Shown: one piece after another, positions 25,465 through 38,701 of the stretch
How the letters are laid out: each line of letters begins with the position of its first letter
Numbering within the stretch: the first letter of the stretch is position 1
From: Syngnathus acus
Lineage: Eukaryota > Chordata > Actinopteri > Syngnathiformes > Syngnathidae
Direction: 5' to 3'
DNA: 64,000 bases
NCBI RefSeq assembly: GCF_901709675.1
Contig: NC_051102.1
Coordinates: forward strand, 2,262,912 to 2,326,911
Made by a program: the position numbers and the translations under genes
The notes under the pieces: model-generated
The model's database searches: none
Told to the model about the DNA's origin: nothing
What the model saw: only the letters and a program-made list of their open reading frames with translations

Positions 25465-25815
25465 CTTGGCTTGATCCCTGTTTGAAAACACAATATTATG
25501 AGCACAAAATACAGCCGGAGAGTGGATAAGGCCCACTCATTAGCACTCCATTCACCACCGTCAAAAGCCTTTTCTCACATCACACAAGGGCCAACATCAG
25601 GAGTGGAGTGGACGTTGAGGAGTTCGCTCGCTCACTCACACACTGACTTCCGGTCTTCATGCTGACATGTACACATTGTTGTTATAAATTACAGTATTAT
25701 GACTCATACGCATGAAAAGAAGAAGGATTGGAAAGGAGTACAGTGAAGGGAGGTAAACATGCACATTAACATGCAGGTTCTAGCCAGAGAAGCAGCGGGA
25801 ACACAATGTCACTTT

Positions 25816-25960
25816 TAAAGTCAAAGTCAAAGTCAAAGTCAGCTTTATTGTCAATCCCTTCATACGTCAAGACACACAAAGAAACCGCATTAGTTGCACA
25901 ATGAACGATCCAGATGATCTGCCACAGCTGAAAATCAGGGTTATAGAAAAAAACACATTC
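25816..25960 (-). mobile_element. 3' end fragment of a non-LTR retrotransposon
   Basis: Four AGTCAA units lead into AGTCAGCTTTATTGTCAATC, the reverse complement of a LINE-like 3' terminus with an AATAAA-type signal and a short tandem tail. This is a common form in teleost L2/CR1/Rex-type elements. Only the 3' part is present, as expected from 5' truncation. No reverse transcriptase is attached. Confidence 0.55.
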
Positions 25961-28900
25961 ACAGAACTGGTTTTGAATATATGCTTGAACATAACCCTTC
26001 CTTTTCGGTAGTCGGCTGACATAACCGCCTAAGAGCGCCTCGTTGTCATTTGTGAGTCATTCAAATTTGGCAGGATTGGTAACACTCTTTGGTGTCAAAT
26101 TTAGAAGACATTTATTTTCACTGTACCAGCACTGTAAACATTGTGTATTTAAGCAACAAAATGTCCAACCAAACCATATTATTTATTCTAACCAAAAAGC
26201 CTAATGCTAACATGCAATAAAAAATGTGAAACACCATTGACAGGAAGTTAGTTAGTGTAGTTACAAACTGTCAAATAACTACTACTTTAAAACACATAAA
26301 CAGAACATCCAACTATACAAGCAGCCATGTATTCTCTGCTTTTACTTTAGTTGAGGTTGATACCTTCACTACCTCTTGTTTATGCTACTGCTGCCCTTCC
26401 AGTAGTTTCTAACTAAGTCTTCAAATGTCCAAAATGTGTTCTTTGCGAATGTTTTGTCCAGTGCCTGCATACTGTAAAAAGCCATAATGAACAGCCCTCT
26501 TGTTTGATGCTATCAGGTTCTGGTCATGAGGCCGCCTGGTGTGACGCCATTCGAACAAACGCTTGTCTTTATTCACACACCAAAAAAAAAGTCAACATTC
26601 ATGAGTTTGTTATTTTCATCCGCTTGTTTTGAACAGCAACATTTTGTCGCTCCCGGTAAAAACGTGGCCTTTGACCCTGAAGGACCAGTTTCCGCCCTCA
26701 TTAGCTCTCTTGTATGCTTTGGTGGGATGGCTTGCATTTGAATTGGCTCGCTTCTGGCTGGCAGCGTTTTCGCTAACGTGGGATGCATGTCAATTGATTA
26801 GTAAGACAGAGGGTCCTATTTTCGTTCCGGGCACAAGTCTAGCGCAGTCTAATATTTTGCTAGCCTTTGCACCGCTAGAAATTTGATCGTAGAAAGAAAA
26901 GAAAAAATCTGCGAGAAATTAAAATTCACACTTGGATGGCATGAGAGACTTCCTTAATGATGGGAAATTCCCTGTCCAGCTTTTTTGAAAAAGGCATCAA
27001 TTTGTTTTCGGCCCTTTTGTCTCCATTTGAGTTTAGCTCGCCGAACAATGGCTAAACTGTTTCGGATCACGTGGGAAGTGGCACATGCGGCCGTAACCAA
27101 TGCTTTACAGGCTCTTCTGGAAGTAGGGTGCATTGCACTTACTCTCACACAGAATGCTGCCTGACTCGATTGGCAGCTCTGTCTGCGAGCCTCTGACAGT
27201 CAGGCCTAAAAGAGCAACACTCGGAGTTGGGATACTATAGTGGAACGTGCACCATTCCATAATGCCGATTTAGTGAGTGCCAAGTGAGTTCTTGGTTGTC
27301 AATATCTAATATTGTGGTTAGTGAGTAGTCACTCATATAATATAGTCATATTACTGTAGCGTTTTGACATAGATAGACATTGTATTTACTGTTATTTTGC
27401 TAGCTGTGGTTTTTGCCGTTTTAAGAAAATCGGTTGTGAAAATACTAGTTGTGTAGACTGGAAGTCAGAAATACATTTTCTGGTAAATCCCAGATGTTGC
27501 AAAGTGCAACTTCACGTTATGATGATGAAAGGGTGGGATTTACTGTAAATGAGTTGAATTTGTTCCTACTTGTTTTCAAACATTATTTCTATATGGGATA
27601 TTTTACGATAAATTTTTCATTCATTATTTTGTATTGCATGTTTGAAATAAGAAATTATTTAAGAATTAAAAAAATACATAGGACTGATCTATAGGATTTA
27701 ATTTGGGGATGTACCTTTTGCCACATTATCAGTGATGAAGCTGTGCACACTTGTGCAGTTGTTTCATTTTCATTCTGTTTTTTTTTCCCCTAACCCGCTG
27801 GTGTTCACGTGCATGGTGAGAAAAAGTTTTGAAATAATTTATCTTGGTCATTTTATATCACAAAACCTGGCATTGAACAAGGGTGTGTAGACTTGTTATA
27901 TCAACAGTACCTGCTGTGATTTCTGGGTTGTTTTCTTTGGGTAGCCTTAGACAAAGTCAATATAATATCTATTTCATATTTATATTCATTTTATAATATC
28001 TGTGTGATGGTCATTGATGAACGTGGAGTGTTTTGAACATCGCCTCTGAATACTCTTGTGATTTGACATATTCCAAGTAAGTGCTATTTCGCTCCTCAGA
28101 ATGTCAATTGTGTAGCTAGTCACAAGCTTTTGCCTCCAGTGGTTGGCTTTTGCTTGAATTCCTCCCTAGCTAGGAGCACATGTACTCAGAGGAGTGGTGG
28201 TGACTGGTGATACAGTCACACCCTACTGTTGGTTTGGCAACGGAACACATGCGTTCGTGGAATACCAAGCTTTACTGGAAGTCGTAATTTGCCCAGAATA
28301 GGCCAACTCACTGACATTGTCACTCGAGAACGACAAGCGAAACAAAATAATAATAATGTCATGCGGCTTATATCTGATATTTGTGTTTGAAGTATAAACT
28401 GCACTGAATGATTGTTGAGGAAACTTTTACACAGGAAGTCACGTGTTTGTAGCACCCGCTCCCTAATCAGGTTGACATCAACCTCAGATTTATAGTCAGC
28501 AAGCCAGTCAGGAAGTGTTGCCATAGCAACCCTCTCAACTGGGTAAGAAAAGAAAGAACAAAACCATGGTTGCGTTCTCTTTTTACTGTTATTCCTAATT
28601 ACAGTACGAGTTGGAGAGCCTCTCATCCACCGAGAAAGAAACGGTGATCTGATGGTATATTCGCAATATCAATCAATAAATGATGCATTGCATCTTTGTG
28701 TCTGAGAAGCATGACAGTTCATTTTAAACTTGGTGTGGGTAAACTTTGTGCACCAAGGCCAAATTACAATTTTTTTAAAACAAAAATTAACACTACAATA
28801 TTGTACTTTTAGTAAAAACATACAATGGTTGTGCTGCTCCCTCTAATGTGCACGTCTTGGCCACAAGGGGTCAGTATAGTGCAGTCATAAAAAAATACAG

Positions 28901-29937
28901 TACCTACATGGAGGCAACAAACGGCCACAACTGCTCAGTAAACGTCAGTAATCATCAGTATTAGTCTGCTGGAGGGTATTTTTATATTAACGATCCACCT
29001 ATTTGCAACGGTGATTTTTGTTCACCCTTCAGAAGGTCTTTTGCATTGTTTATTAGTATTAAACTAGGTCATGTCGATGTTGAGCCACAGATAAATGGTC
29101 CCATCAACCCTGAGCTGATAAAGTGCACAGTAATTTACTTTTTACGCAAATGTAAATAACAACTGGTAACATTTAAGTGATAAAATCCTTTAATTGCTTG
29201 ATTTTTTTTTTATAAACCTGCTTATATTTTATAATCACTGCAACCTTATTTACTGCAAACCCAGTGCTTAGTATTGCAATACTCGTTCAACTTTACTGAT
29301 GTTCTTTTTGCCTCTGGTGCTTCAATAGGTTTGTGGTGTTGTCTCATGATGTGGCCGCTGTTCCCAAGTTGGATTTGCACAATGTCTTACTTTGTCTTCC
29401 AACATGAAAAGTCCATATTGTCAAATTTGCGCTACTTTTGTTGATGATGGATAATATACACATAGAGCGGTCACGGGACAATTCTCCTTGGTGACCAAGC
29501 AGGATTGTAATGAACTAAGAACACTGTGCAGTTTCAAAATATAAAAATAGCAGCACTAGCAATTCTAAGATAGCACTTGTACCGCAAACAACCCAATTGC
29601 ACGGCCATTGATTGACTTCTCGTCGTGTTCGGCCTCTGATTGGTTGTTCTTCCTTGGGCGCGGTGGTTTGAAACCAAAAACTCCCCCTTAATTTGAATTT
29701 TTTTCATATCTACTTTCAAACTGTTAGCTAAACCTTTTTCTTTCTATATTTATGTGTATGAAAGATTCCATTCATTTTTTAAATTGATTGATGCCAACAA
29801 TCAAACATGGTGCAGTCTATCTGTGTATACCCATGCGTGCGCATGCATGTGGTTTTCCGGAAAGATAGGACACTAATGGCTAAATGATTTAGATAGAAGA
29901 CAGCAAAACAGTTTAAAGGTTATTTATAGCGGAAGGA

Positions 29938-30311
29938 TGCGTGGCCTAGTGGTTAGCCTGGCTTCATCACAATTCTGATGTTTGGGATTTTAATCCAGAC
30001 TCTGGTTTTCCTGTGTGAAGTTTGCATGGGTACTCCGGCTTTCTTCCACATTCCAAAAACATGCATGTTAGTAAGTTCATTAAAGGCAAATTGGTCGTAG
30101 ATGTGAATGGTTGTTTGTCTTTATGTGCTTTGTGATTGGGTGACAACTAGTCAAGAGAAATCACCTCGTGGCCAAAGTCAGCTGAGATAGCTCAATTGTG
30201 ACACTAATGAGGACAAGCGGTGTAGAAGATGGATGGATGGATGGATGGATGGATGGATGGATGGATGGATGGATGGATGGATGGATGGATGGATGGATGG
30301 ATGGATGGATG
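29938..30311 (+). mobile_element. Diverged tRNA-derived SINE ending in a (TGGA)n tract
   Basis: GCGTGGCCTAGTGGTTAGC at the start is a box A-like tRNA promoter remnant, followed by a degraded box B and the body sequence shared with the better copy at 47648-48045 (TTTGCATG, CTTCCACATTCCAAAAACATGC, GATGTGAATGGTTGTTTGTCT). The 3' end runs into about 20 units of ATGG (30230-30311). This orientation is opposite to the 47648 copy. Confidence 0.75.
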
Positions 30312-30691
30312 CATGTATTGGTTGGTTTGATGGGTGGGTGGGTGGGTTGATGGGTGGTAATTTATAGTAACACTACAGGAGTGACAACTGAAGATCTGTT
30401 TGTGGCCTTGTTGTCATGGTCAGGCGGCCTTGTGCAGCCCCTCCTATCCGCTAATCACATGACTGTTTTCCATCAAGGAGACTCTAGATGACATTAACAA
30501 GCTCAGTGTCTCCTAAGATTTATCAAACCATGGCAAATATTTTATATCAGAAAACGTTACTGCACACCATCAAACGAAAATGTCTGTTTATACAGAAAAC
30601 AATGAAATAGTGATGAGCTTGTCTCGGTGTACTCAGAAATATACTTAGTGTGTGATGTATGGCAAGATAGGGTTGGTTAGGGTTAGGAGTA

Positions 30692-31377
30692 CAGTAATCC
30701 CTCGCTACATCGCGGTTCGATTATCGTGGCTTCAGTACATCGCGGATTGTTTTCCAAAAAAAAAATAAAAAAATTCACAAATTCAAAATAAATCTTCTAA
30801 ATTGAGGAATTATGGCATGAAAGTTCAAAAGTTGCCCACACACCAGCAGAAGGCAGGGCGTGTCCACACTATTGCAGTACACGTGTACCTTTTTATAAAA
30901 AAAAAAGTTGTTATAATGATAAGAGTTCTAAAAACATATTTACAGTATTGTACCTTGTTATAAAAAAAATGTATGATAATAAAAGAGTTCTAAAAACATA
31001 TTTACAGTATGTACACTTGTACCTTGTTATAAAAAAGTTGTTATAATAATGAAAGAGTTCTAAAAACATATTTACAGTATGTATACTTTAGCTACATGAC
31101 ACACACACACACACACATACGTATCATATTTATATTCATATTATTTATACATTATTTTCTGTATGTCATTTATACTACGTATTGATATAGTATTTACATG
31201 TTTGAAACTATTATTTAATTTCTAATGATAACATATGCACTTATATGGTTTAATTTACACTTATTGATACACAAACAATTTATGTATGTTAAAAAAAAGG
31301 GTGACACTACTTCGCGGATTTTCACATATCGCGGGTGGTCTTGGAACTAATTATCCGCGATAAACGAGGGATTACTG
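30692..31377. mobile_element. MITE with CAGTAATCCCTCG ends and TA target duplication
   Basis: The left end CAGTAATCCCTCG (30692-30704) is the exact reverse complement of 31365-31377, and both ends are directly flanked by TA. The TA duplication and end sequence fit the Tc1/mariner-pogo group. Similarity continues beyond the 13 bp core (ATCGCGG on both sides). At 686 bp with no transposase, it is non-autonomous. It contains an internal tandem repeat (separate entry) and an AC tract near 31099-31117. Confidence 0.85.
30893..31083. repeat. Three tandem ~60-70 bp units within the MITE
   Basis: The phrase GAGTTCTAAAAACATATTTA recurs at about 30925, 30984 and 31049, each time preceded by a TTATAA plus poly-A segment and followed by CAGTAT. 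Unit length varies slightly by indels. Confidence 0.85.
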
Positions 31378-32458
31378 TATACAGATCAATATTTCTTTGT
31401 GCCATCTAGTGGAGAAAATATTAAACGCATTTTGCTGTTTAGCCTGTCGCTGGCGTAGGAAAGTATTCTGCAATTCTCCAGATATGATGTTTTCTGCTTC
31501 TACTGCATGATTGCATTTTTAAGTTTATTGCTAACCGTTCTTGTAAAATATTTTAATCAATATTATTTTCTATCCATCTAATTGGTTGCAAAGTGTTCCA
31601 AACATTTTGACATATTTCCAGTACTGGACTGCCTTTTATTCCTTATCATGCTAATTGCATGCTATGACCTTCCACAGCCACAAAAGGGAGCTCCCACCAC
31701 TTATAAGTTTGTGGGCAAGGCTTTATCTGCAGTTACCTCTTTTCGGCACATGGTGGTGCTCTCTGTTAATTTTTTCCTCCTGAATCATCAACGTTCCAAT
31801 TACACCAACTGTCTGTCTCCTTTCTCAGACACTCACAATTACACCATCTGTCTTTGGCATCGCCAGGTGGGCCCACCTTATTGTAAGTTTCTACCCTGAG
31901 TGCTCATTATACTTTTATTCTATTGTCTACAGCAAGTGTGGGAGAGGAAAAAACAGGACTTTCTTGCATATGCGATGTTGGGCACCTGATACATGAGTCA
32001 TTTTACAGTTATTCATCCTGCTCTGCGGCTTTGATTGTGTGTGCATCATTTTTTTCTTGTCTGGATTATTTATTGAATTGATGCAGTATAGTGCCAACAA
32101 TACAAGGTGAAGCCAGCATGTGATTGCTGCAAGATAATAAGTCAATTCAAAGCCAAAAAATGATCAAGCAATGGCTCATTACTTGGAAAAACTGAAGTTG
32201 GGGCTCTTGGATATTAAGGTACCTGACGCCAGCCCACTACAAATCCCTGTCACATGTTAGAAGAAATGCAACTTGCAAGAAAGGTACCACCACCCTTGCC
32301 CTATATTGACTTCCTGGTTCATACACATTCCAGCCTAGTGCTTAAATATGTAACAGCACTCATTCTTTACAGATGATGTGCATGTTTGAAGCACTCCCAC
32401 TCACAGGAAGACGCACTTCTTGGAACTTTACAATATGTTGTTAACTCTGATTAGCCGT

Positions 32459-32462
<4 letters not shown>

Positions 32463-32492
<30 letters not shown>
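32463..32492. repeat. (AC)n microsatellite
   Basis: Fifteen AC repeats. Confidence 0.95.
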
Positions 32493-32495
<3 letters not shown>

Positions 32496-34234
32496 ACAGC
32501 ACTTGCCCAAATTTGGTCATATCCTGCCCAACGTGGAAAGTCCGGCTAGTGTAACCCAGTTTCCTGTCAGACAGGTTGGGAAAAAAAGAGAAAACAATAG
32601 GATGTGACTTTCACAAAGTCCTGCTTACACGCAGCAGTTCCTTCAGTGTATGCCCGAAAGGGGAAATTGTCATTTTGATGGATTGCACATTTTGTTTGGA
32701 ACTTTTATGAGTCTATGGGGAAGTAAGTTTGGGTCCCAGACATGCATTTAGACTGCAGCCCTGTATTGACCCTAAAGGGCACCTGTAGTAGATGCTGGGT
32801 ACAAGTGTCTGATGATGCATCTGTGAGCCCCCCCCGAACGTTTTGTCCCGTGCCACACTACGTCTTTGTCTGAGCAGGTGTCCAAGCCGTGCACAGTCGC
32901 AGCTTGTTTTCTTGTGTCCTCGCAATCAGGTGTCTCTTTTAAAAACATCCTCGTTCCATTTGCATTTATTAAAGTCATTTATTCTTGCGTGGGGCGCTCT
33001 GGAACAAGGTCCTTGCTATATGTTAAACACAGAAAAGTTTCTACTACAGTGACTTCCTTGTGTAGGTTACCTCTTGAACTTGAAGAGAAAAACTTCCCTC
33101 TCTTTGGGTCTCACACTAATCTGATTGTGCACTTTTTTTTTTCTGCAAAAGGGCAATCAGCTGTTGGCTTTGCGACACAGTTTTCTAGCTGGCTAGATGC
33201 AAAGAAACATATTTCTTTGTGTACACAGTCACACAGATAGCTTATACTTTGTAACGTGACCTTCAGTCGTGACATATAAAGCCGCTATTGTAAATATGAA
33301 TTGTGTATGCAACTTTAAGGATCTCATGTAAGGTAAAGTCCTTATCGCGGTTGCCGCATCGCATGGCATGACTGCTTTTGACGACGGCATGTGCCGCAAT
33401 GATAACGCGTGTGCAATGTGTATGTAGTGCACGAGCATAAAAATAAACAGCGTATGCATGAGTGCCGCAAGTGGACCTACTGACCCCCGGCAGTACGGCG
33501 CTGACCCGTTTATGAGAAGTGGTGAGTGCACGAGGAGAGAGGAAGTGAAGGGAGGAGGCGACGATGTAACTTTTCCAAGGCATGAAGGGGTTGCCTGCAC
33601 AGGAAGTGGCCTCAGCGTGACCCACAGAATGTCTTTCCTGCGCCCGGCATGTCTTTGAAAGTGTTAAATGAGGAGGGAGGCGAGGCCATTAATGCAACCG
33701 CTCCTGATTGATAGGATTTTTTTTTTTTTTGGTCTGCCCCCGCTCTCTATTGATGTCGCTGTGAAATGAGGAAAAAGGTTGACTCGCGTTACGTTAGCCT
33801 CACACTTCCTCGAACCACATTCCGATCAATTTAGTATGTCACAAGTTTGTGGATCATTCAGCACTTATGAATCAGCCTGTTCCTGATATTCATCCTTCTT
33901 GTTTTCTGAATAATGACTTTAAATGGCATTGCGGTGAAGCCCCGCCCATTCGTGTTTCTCAATTGACAAATTCATGCTTTTTTATTTCTCTGGAGCCTTT
34001 TTGTGTTTTTGTGCCCTACCTCAAATGCTCTATATTGCAGATGACTGCACTAAACTCTGACTAATAGGAAAGTCATAATTGTATTAAGAAAGGGCTACAT
34101 CTCAAATTGCATACCCAAGGTGTTTGGATGTCGAGGAGGAGCTAAGTTTAGCCTGGGTAGCATTTACGGAAAGTCCTCACTTCAAGTGCATGGTTTTTTT
34201 CAAACTCAGTTAATTTATAAGCCTTTTTTTTTAA

Positions 34235-34560
34235 AGAGGAAGTCAACCCCCCAAAAAATTATTTACAATAATATGTTGTTTGTGCTCCCACGAGTCTGAA
34301 CACTGCATTCTGATTCATCTTGTATTTGTGAAATTTGAGTTGAGCAGCAAAATTCCCCCGTTTAGCCACTTGCTGTCGACTGACAACCAACCACGCTTGA
34401 GAAAACTGGTGAGCTGTGATTGGTTGTGACTTGAGACCTGGCAATTGTTATGTCGTTTTCAGTTGACAACAAGTACCAAAATGTCCGCCCCCGTTTAGAT
34501 GGATAAAAACAGGTGGATTTTGCCTGTCTAATTCATATTCCACAAATGAAACATTAATAA
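34235..34560. mobile_element. Foldback MITE of a TTAA family, copy 1 (right end decayed)
   Basis: It starts AGAGGAAGTCAACC directly after TTAA (34231-34234), like the complete copy at 45534-45823. Two arms with the motif GCCACTTG..GTCGACTGA and its inverted partner (TCAGTTGACAACAAGTA) form a long imperfect palindrome. The right terminal repeat is not clearly retained. Confidence 0.6.
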
Positions 34561-37500
34561 GAACACCTATTGCATTTCATATATACAATAAATGATCACT
34601 TTAATTTGTGACTGAGATTTGCCATCTCATTAGTTTTGCCTTAGTTTGGCCTTCATTTTGACAGAGAATTTACATTGCTTTTGAATTGTCAACATCAAAA
34701 CATCTATTACCTGGATCTTAAAACTTTAGTGTTGTAAATTCAGAGTGAAGGTAAGTCACATCCAGATGGTATGAATCAGTGTTAGATATGTGGACTGTGT
34801 CCTTGTCTGTTTGACTCCACTGGTATGCATGTATCAAGATATCTTGTGAGATTAGACATCAGGCAGTGGTCACACGCGGCGTACTGTCTTCAAAGCATGT
34901 GCATGTCATTCTTGTACAGCTTCCGAAATGTTCCTTCCTTCCTCGCGATAATTTGGACTTAACTGCACTGAGATAAAACTCAGTGATAGTTCTGGTTATC
35001 TTTTTTCTTCTTTTTTTTTGTGGGGGGGCAAAGTGTTTTTTTAGTGTGCGTACTCTCCAGCATTGTGAGTGAGAAGTGCCTGTAAAGCAAGACAGACTGT
35101 GGTTTGAAAGTCACCTAACACACTGAAAGTGTGCACTATTGTCCAAGATGGGTCCACTCTATCTTGGACATGGTTTATGACTCTGAAAAGTAGCTCCCCC
35201 CCTGCTTAATGAGTTTAAGGTTTCAAGTATCTGATGTCATCTGCAATGTGATCCCTTTACGTTTGCAACCTTCTTTTCGCGCCCTTCTATCTAAGTGCGC
35301 AAATATTAGAAAGTGCTCCGATTCACGGAAGAAAAGGAAATCCAAACTGACCCTTGGTGACCCGGGCGACCCGTTGAACTCTGATCTGCAAGGGCAAAGG
35401 CTGGCACTTTGTAGGCAAATAAATTTCTCGTTGACAGGCTGAGCACTTTTTTAAATGTCCTGCGGTTTAATGAGGCAGACCACTAATCAATGTCCTGTGC
35501 AACTTGAGATATAAGTTAAATATAACGACTCAAATGGTACATAAGTACATAAATAAATAGTCTTGTTACGACACCAACAATACAAAACGTAAAACTAGGG
35601 ATGTTTCGATGTTTTGCAAAACTTTTTTTTTCCGGACCGATAGTGGTACAAGTGTTCGATTCTTGAGTAATCAGAAATACCGATACCAAGCACCGAGACC
35701 ACGCTTACAGTTGATACATAATATCACCCTCATAAAGCAATGAACATTTTTTGCAAGATGCATTTTTTGGGGGTTGTAGACATCGCTAGCTAATTAACTG
35801 CACACTTAGAAATGGGCCAACCAATTATGCAATTTGGAATTCTTATTGCAAATCTGCACAGCGGTCTACAGATTGTGTTGCCTGGTTGGCCGGACAATTG
35901 CTTGCACAAAGCACTGGAGTACGGGTAAGTCTTGTGTAAATTGGCCAATTAGAAGATGAGATGCCAAAAAAAAAAACTCAACCTAGCAAGTTTTGCATTC
36001 CATTTAGCCATTTTTTCGCCAAGATGCAATTTCAAATCTTGAAAAACAGGCCGTCTTTTATAACCTTTACGTCGTTCTCTAATGAGGTGTGTGACGTCTA
36101 AAGCTGTTATCAATTCTTCCATCCGTGCGTGCCGTTGTTGTTTCACCTTCCCCGCCTCATATCCAGCCGGGAGCCGAGACAGTTTGATGGCCTACGAGCA
36201 ACACGGTCAACCTTTGCCCTCGTCTGCTCCACCTTGGCTGGCACCGAGCGTTTGTTACGTACATGCGATCGTCCGGGTGGGCGGGGACTGGAAAGACTGA
36301 ATTCGTTTGTTTATTGTTCCGCATAGGCAGGGCAGAATTGAGATCCATTGTGTAGTGTCCCTCTGTCCTTGTCATGAATAGTAGCTTTCAGAGGCAAGGG
36401 GGAGTGCGGGCCTAGGGCACACAATAGCTTTAGGTTTATGGCGCTCCTGTTGCCGGCCGCCGATTCTTGGCTCGGGCCCAAATGCAACATACACACAGCT
36501 GCGCAACTTGCAGAACACACATCTACTACGCACACGCGTGCACACATTGACATGAACTCTTATCTATCCCGGGTCGCAGCCCTTTTACTGCACCTCTCTC
36601 CTCATTCGGTCCTTTGTAGCAAACGCTGCTCATTTTTTGGACAATACGATGGTGAACCCCCGTTTATCGCTGGAATCCAGACCCAGAAAGCATTTATATA
36701 GTTTTTTTACTCTTCTCTCATTACTACCAAGCAGGTTGCAGCAAAACATGGTGCACTAAAGGTGTGCCACTTGAAATTTGAACTTGACTGTATACTATAA
36801 AAACAAATCATAAATTATGATGTACCGTGACAGAGCTGACCTATACCGTGTTTGTTTTCTGCAGAGAATTCTTTCCGGCACCTTCTCCACCTTTGTTGCC
36901 TTTTGTCTTCTGCATGTCACCGTGCGTCTGCAGTGACGTCCGAGCGGCATTATCTGCCGCATGCCTGTGTTTGTTTTGGGCTGCTCTAGGCTTGATAATG
37001 GCCTATTACTGGGGAACCAGAGGCTCTTAGGCACCTCAGTGGAAACTGCAGGGACGGGACCTTGATCATTTGGATGATACCCAGCTGGCACCCACACGGG
37101 CGACTAAGTTGCTAACGTTTTAGGCTGAAAGCGCCTGCTTGGTAGCCAGAAACAACATAGACGACGTGTGAGCGCCTGCACCAAAAATAGCCAAGAGCTA
37201 ATGATATCATTGAGCCTGCCGCCCGTGGCAGACGCCTGGCATCCTGTGCATAAAAAGAGGGGCCTAAATACTTACTGAGCATCAACAAAGACATGGCTGA
37301 CTACATTGGGGCCCCTCCCGTGCAAGGAATGCAGGGAGGGGAAAAAAAAAAAACGATCCCAACCGCTATCCCCTGCAAACTGCTTACGATTACTGTACCA
37401 CACACTGTGTTCCCCAAACACGTGAAAAGCATTTCAAACTTGTTTAATAAATAAATAAATAAATAGCCACTCAGCAGAACATGCACATGCAAACTCTTCC

Positions 37501-38589
37501 GCTAACAACCCAGGCTAAACTTAGCTCCTCCTTACATGACAACTACTACTTGCCTATTAGTCAGGGCTTTTGCGCTATCTTGTATAATTTTAAGGCATTA
37601 TTTAAAGAGCACAAAAAAATGAGAATAGGTTCATATACTTCTAAAAAGTCCAAATCCTATCTACGCAGCTGCACGTGTTGCATTCATCCATTTTGGCTTC
37701 ACTCTCCTCTACCACATTCCCACTTTCACAATTGATCATTTGCAAATTCAACAATAGCCAAACAGCACTGCCAGCTTGTAACGTCCCACTCAGCATTTCA
37801 GGAGCTGTATTTTGATACTCAGATTTTTTTTTTTTGCACTATAACATAAAACTAAATGAGAATAACTATTGTGCACAGCTAGTGAGCAGAGCTTCACCAT
37901 GGCCAAATAATTTTGTCTGTTTAACTTGTGTAATTGTTGTGCAGGACAATACTGTTCCACCACTGTCCTGTAGGTGGGGCCAGTACGCATCACTGTGCTG
38001 CCCTTGAAGTTCAAACCAAACAATCAAACAAATTGCATGATAAAAAAATCTTTTTATGGAAATGGCCTGACAAACATGCATTTCTCAGTAGATGTGATCA
38101 TCGCACAAGCACCGGTGCCGCTGTGCAAAATATAGCCATTACAAAATGTTTGCATGATTACTTTGTGTATTGTAGTGACTGGACTGTCATTGTAACATGT
38201 CCACATTTGACCATATGCGAATTGCGGCCCTCGTTTACCCTTCGCAAGCCAGGAAGTTTCCCGTGCCCCCGGTTTATCGCACTTATCTGTCATGATGTCA
38301 GGCAGTCCCTGACACCCATGCTGCTCCTTGTCAGTCTTGTTCCACCGCATGTGCAGTCAGTCTTGTTCCAAACATGAGCATGTTTGAGGACACTGATTAG
38401 CTCTCTTGGTTAGCTATCTGACTGATGTGCTTACTTTATCTAAGTTGACACAATGCTTTGTTTTTGGGAGCTGCAAAATTATTCTTGATTAGATTTTTTT
38501 TTTTAAACGTTTTGAGTTTTTGCATCAAGGATGTCCAGAGCGATGCATTTGATAGAAGCGGGTGGCTAATTTTAGCCTGGGTTGTCAGT

Positions 38590-38660
38590 GGAAGGTCGGG
38601 AGAGTATCGTGGATTTTTACCTAATGCGGGTGGTCTGGAACATGTCCCCGTGTGATAAAC
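38590..38660. repeat. Remnant of a CAGTAATCCCTCG-type MITE
   Basis: TATCGTGGATTTTTACC followed by GCGGGTGGTCTGGAACATG resembles the right subterminal region of the MITE at 30692-31377 (CGCGGATTTTCACATATCGC, GCGGGTGGTCTTGGAAC). The ends are lost. Confidence 0.5.
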
Positions 38661-38675
38661 TGGCTTCACTGTTTT

Positions 38676-38701
38676 TCTTTTTTTTTTTTTTTTTTTTTTT
38701 T
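38676..38701. repeat. Poly(T) tract
   Basis: A nearly uninterrupted run of T, with one C near the start. It is adjacent to the MITE remnant. Confidence 0.9.

Noticed and set aside
28216-28626. A 136-codon minus-strand open frame starting MRGSPTRT.. with a plausible helical middle part
   Set aside because: I recognise no family, there is no convincing splice context or neighbour exon, and the composition is that of chance frames in this intron-like region.
30665-30690. Telomere-like GGGTTGGTTAGGGTTAGG
   Set aside because: Only about one and a half TTAGGG units; too short to call an interstitial telomeric repeat.
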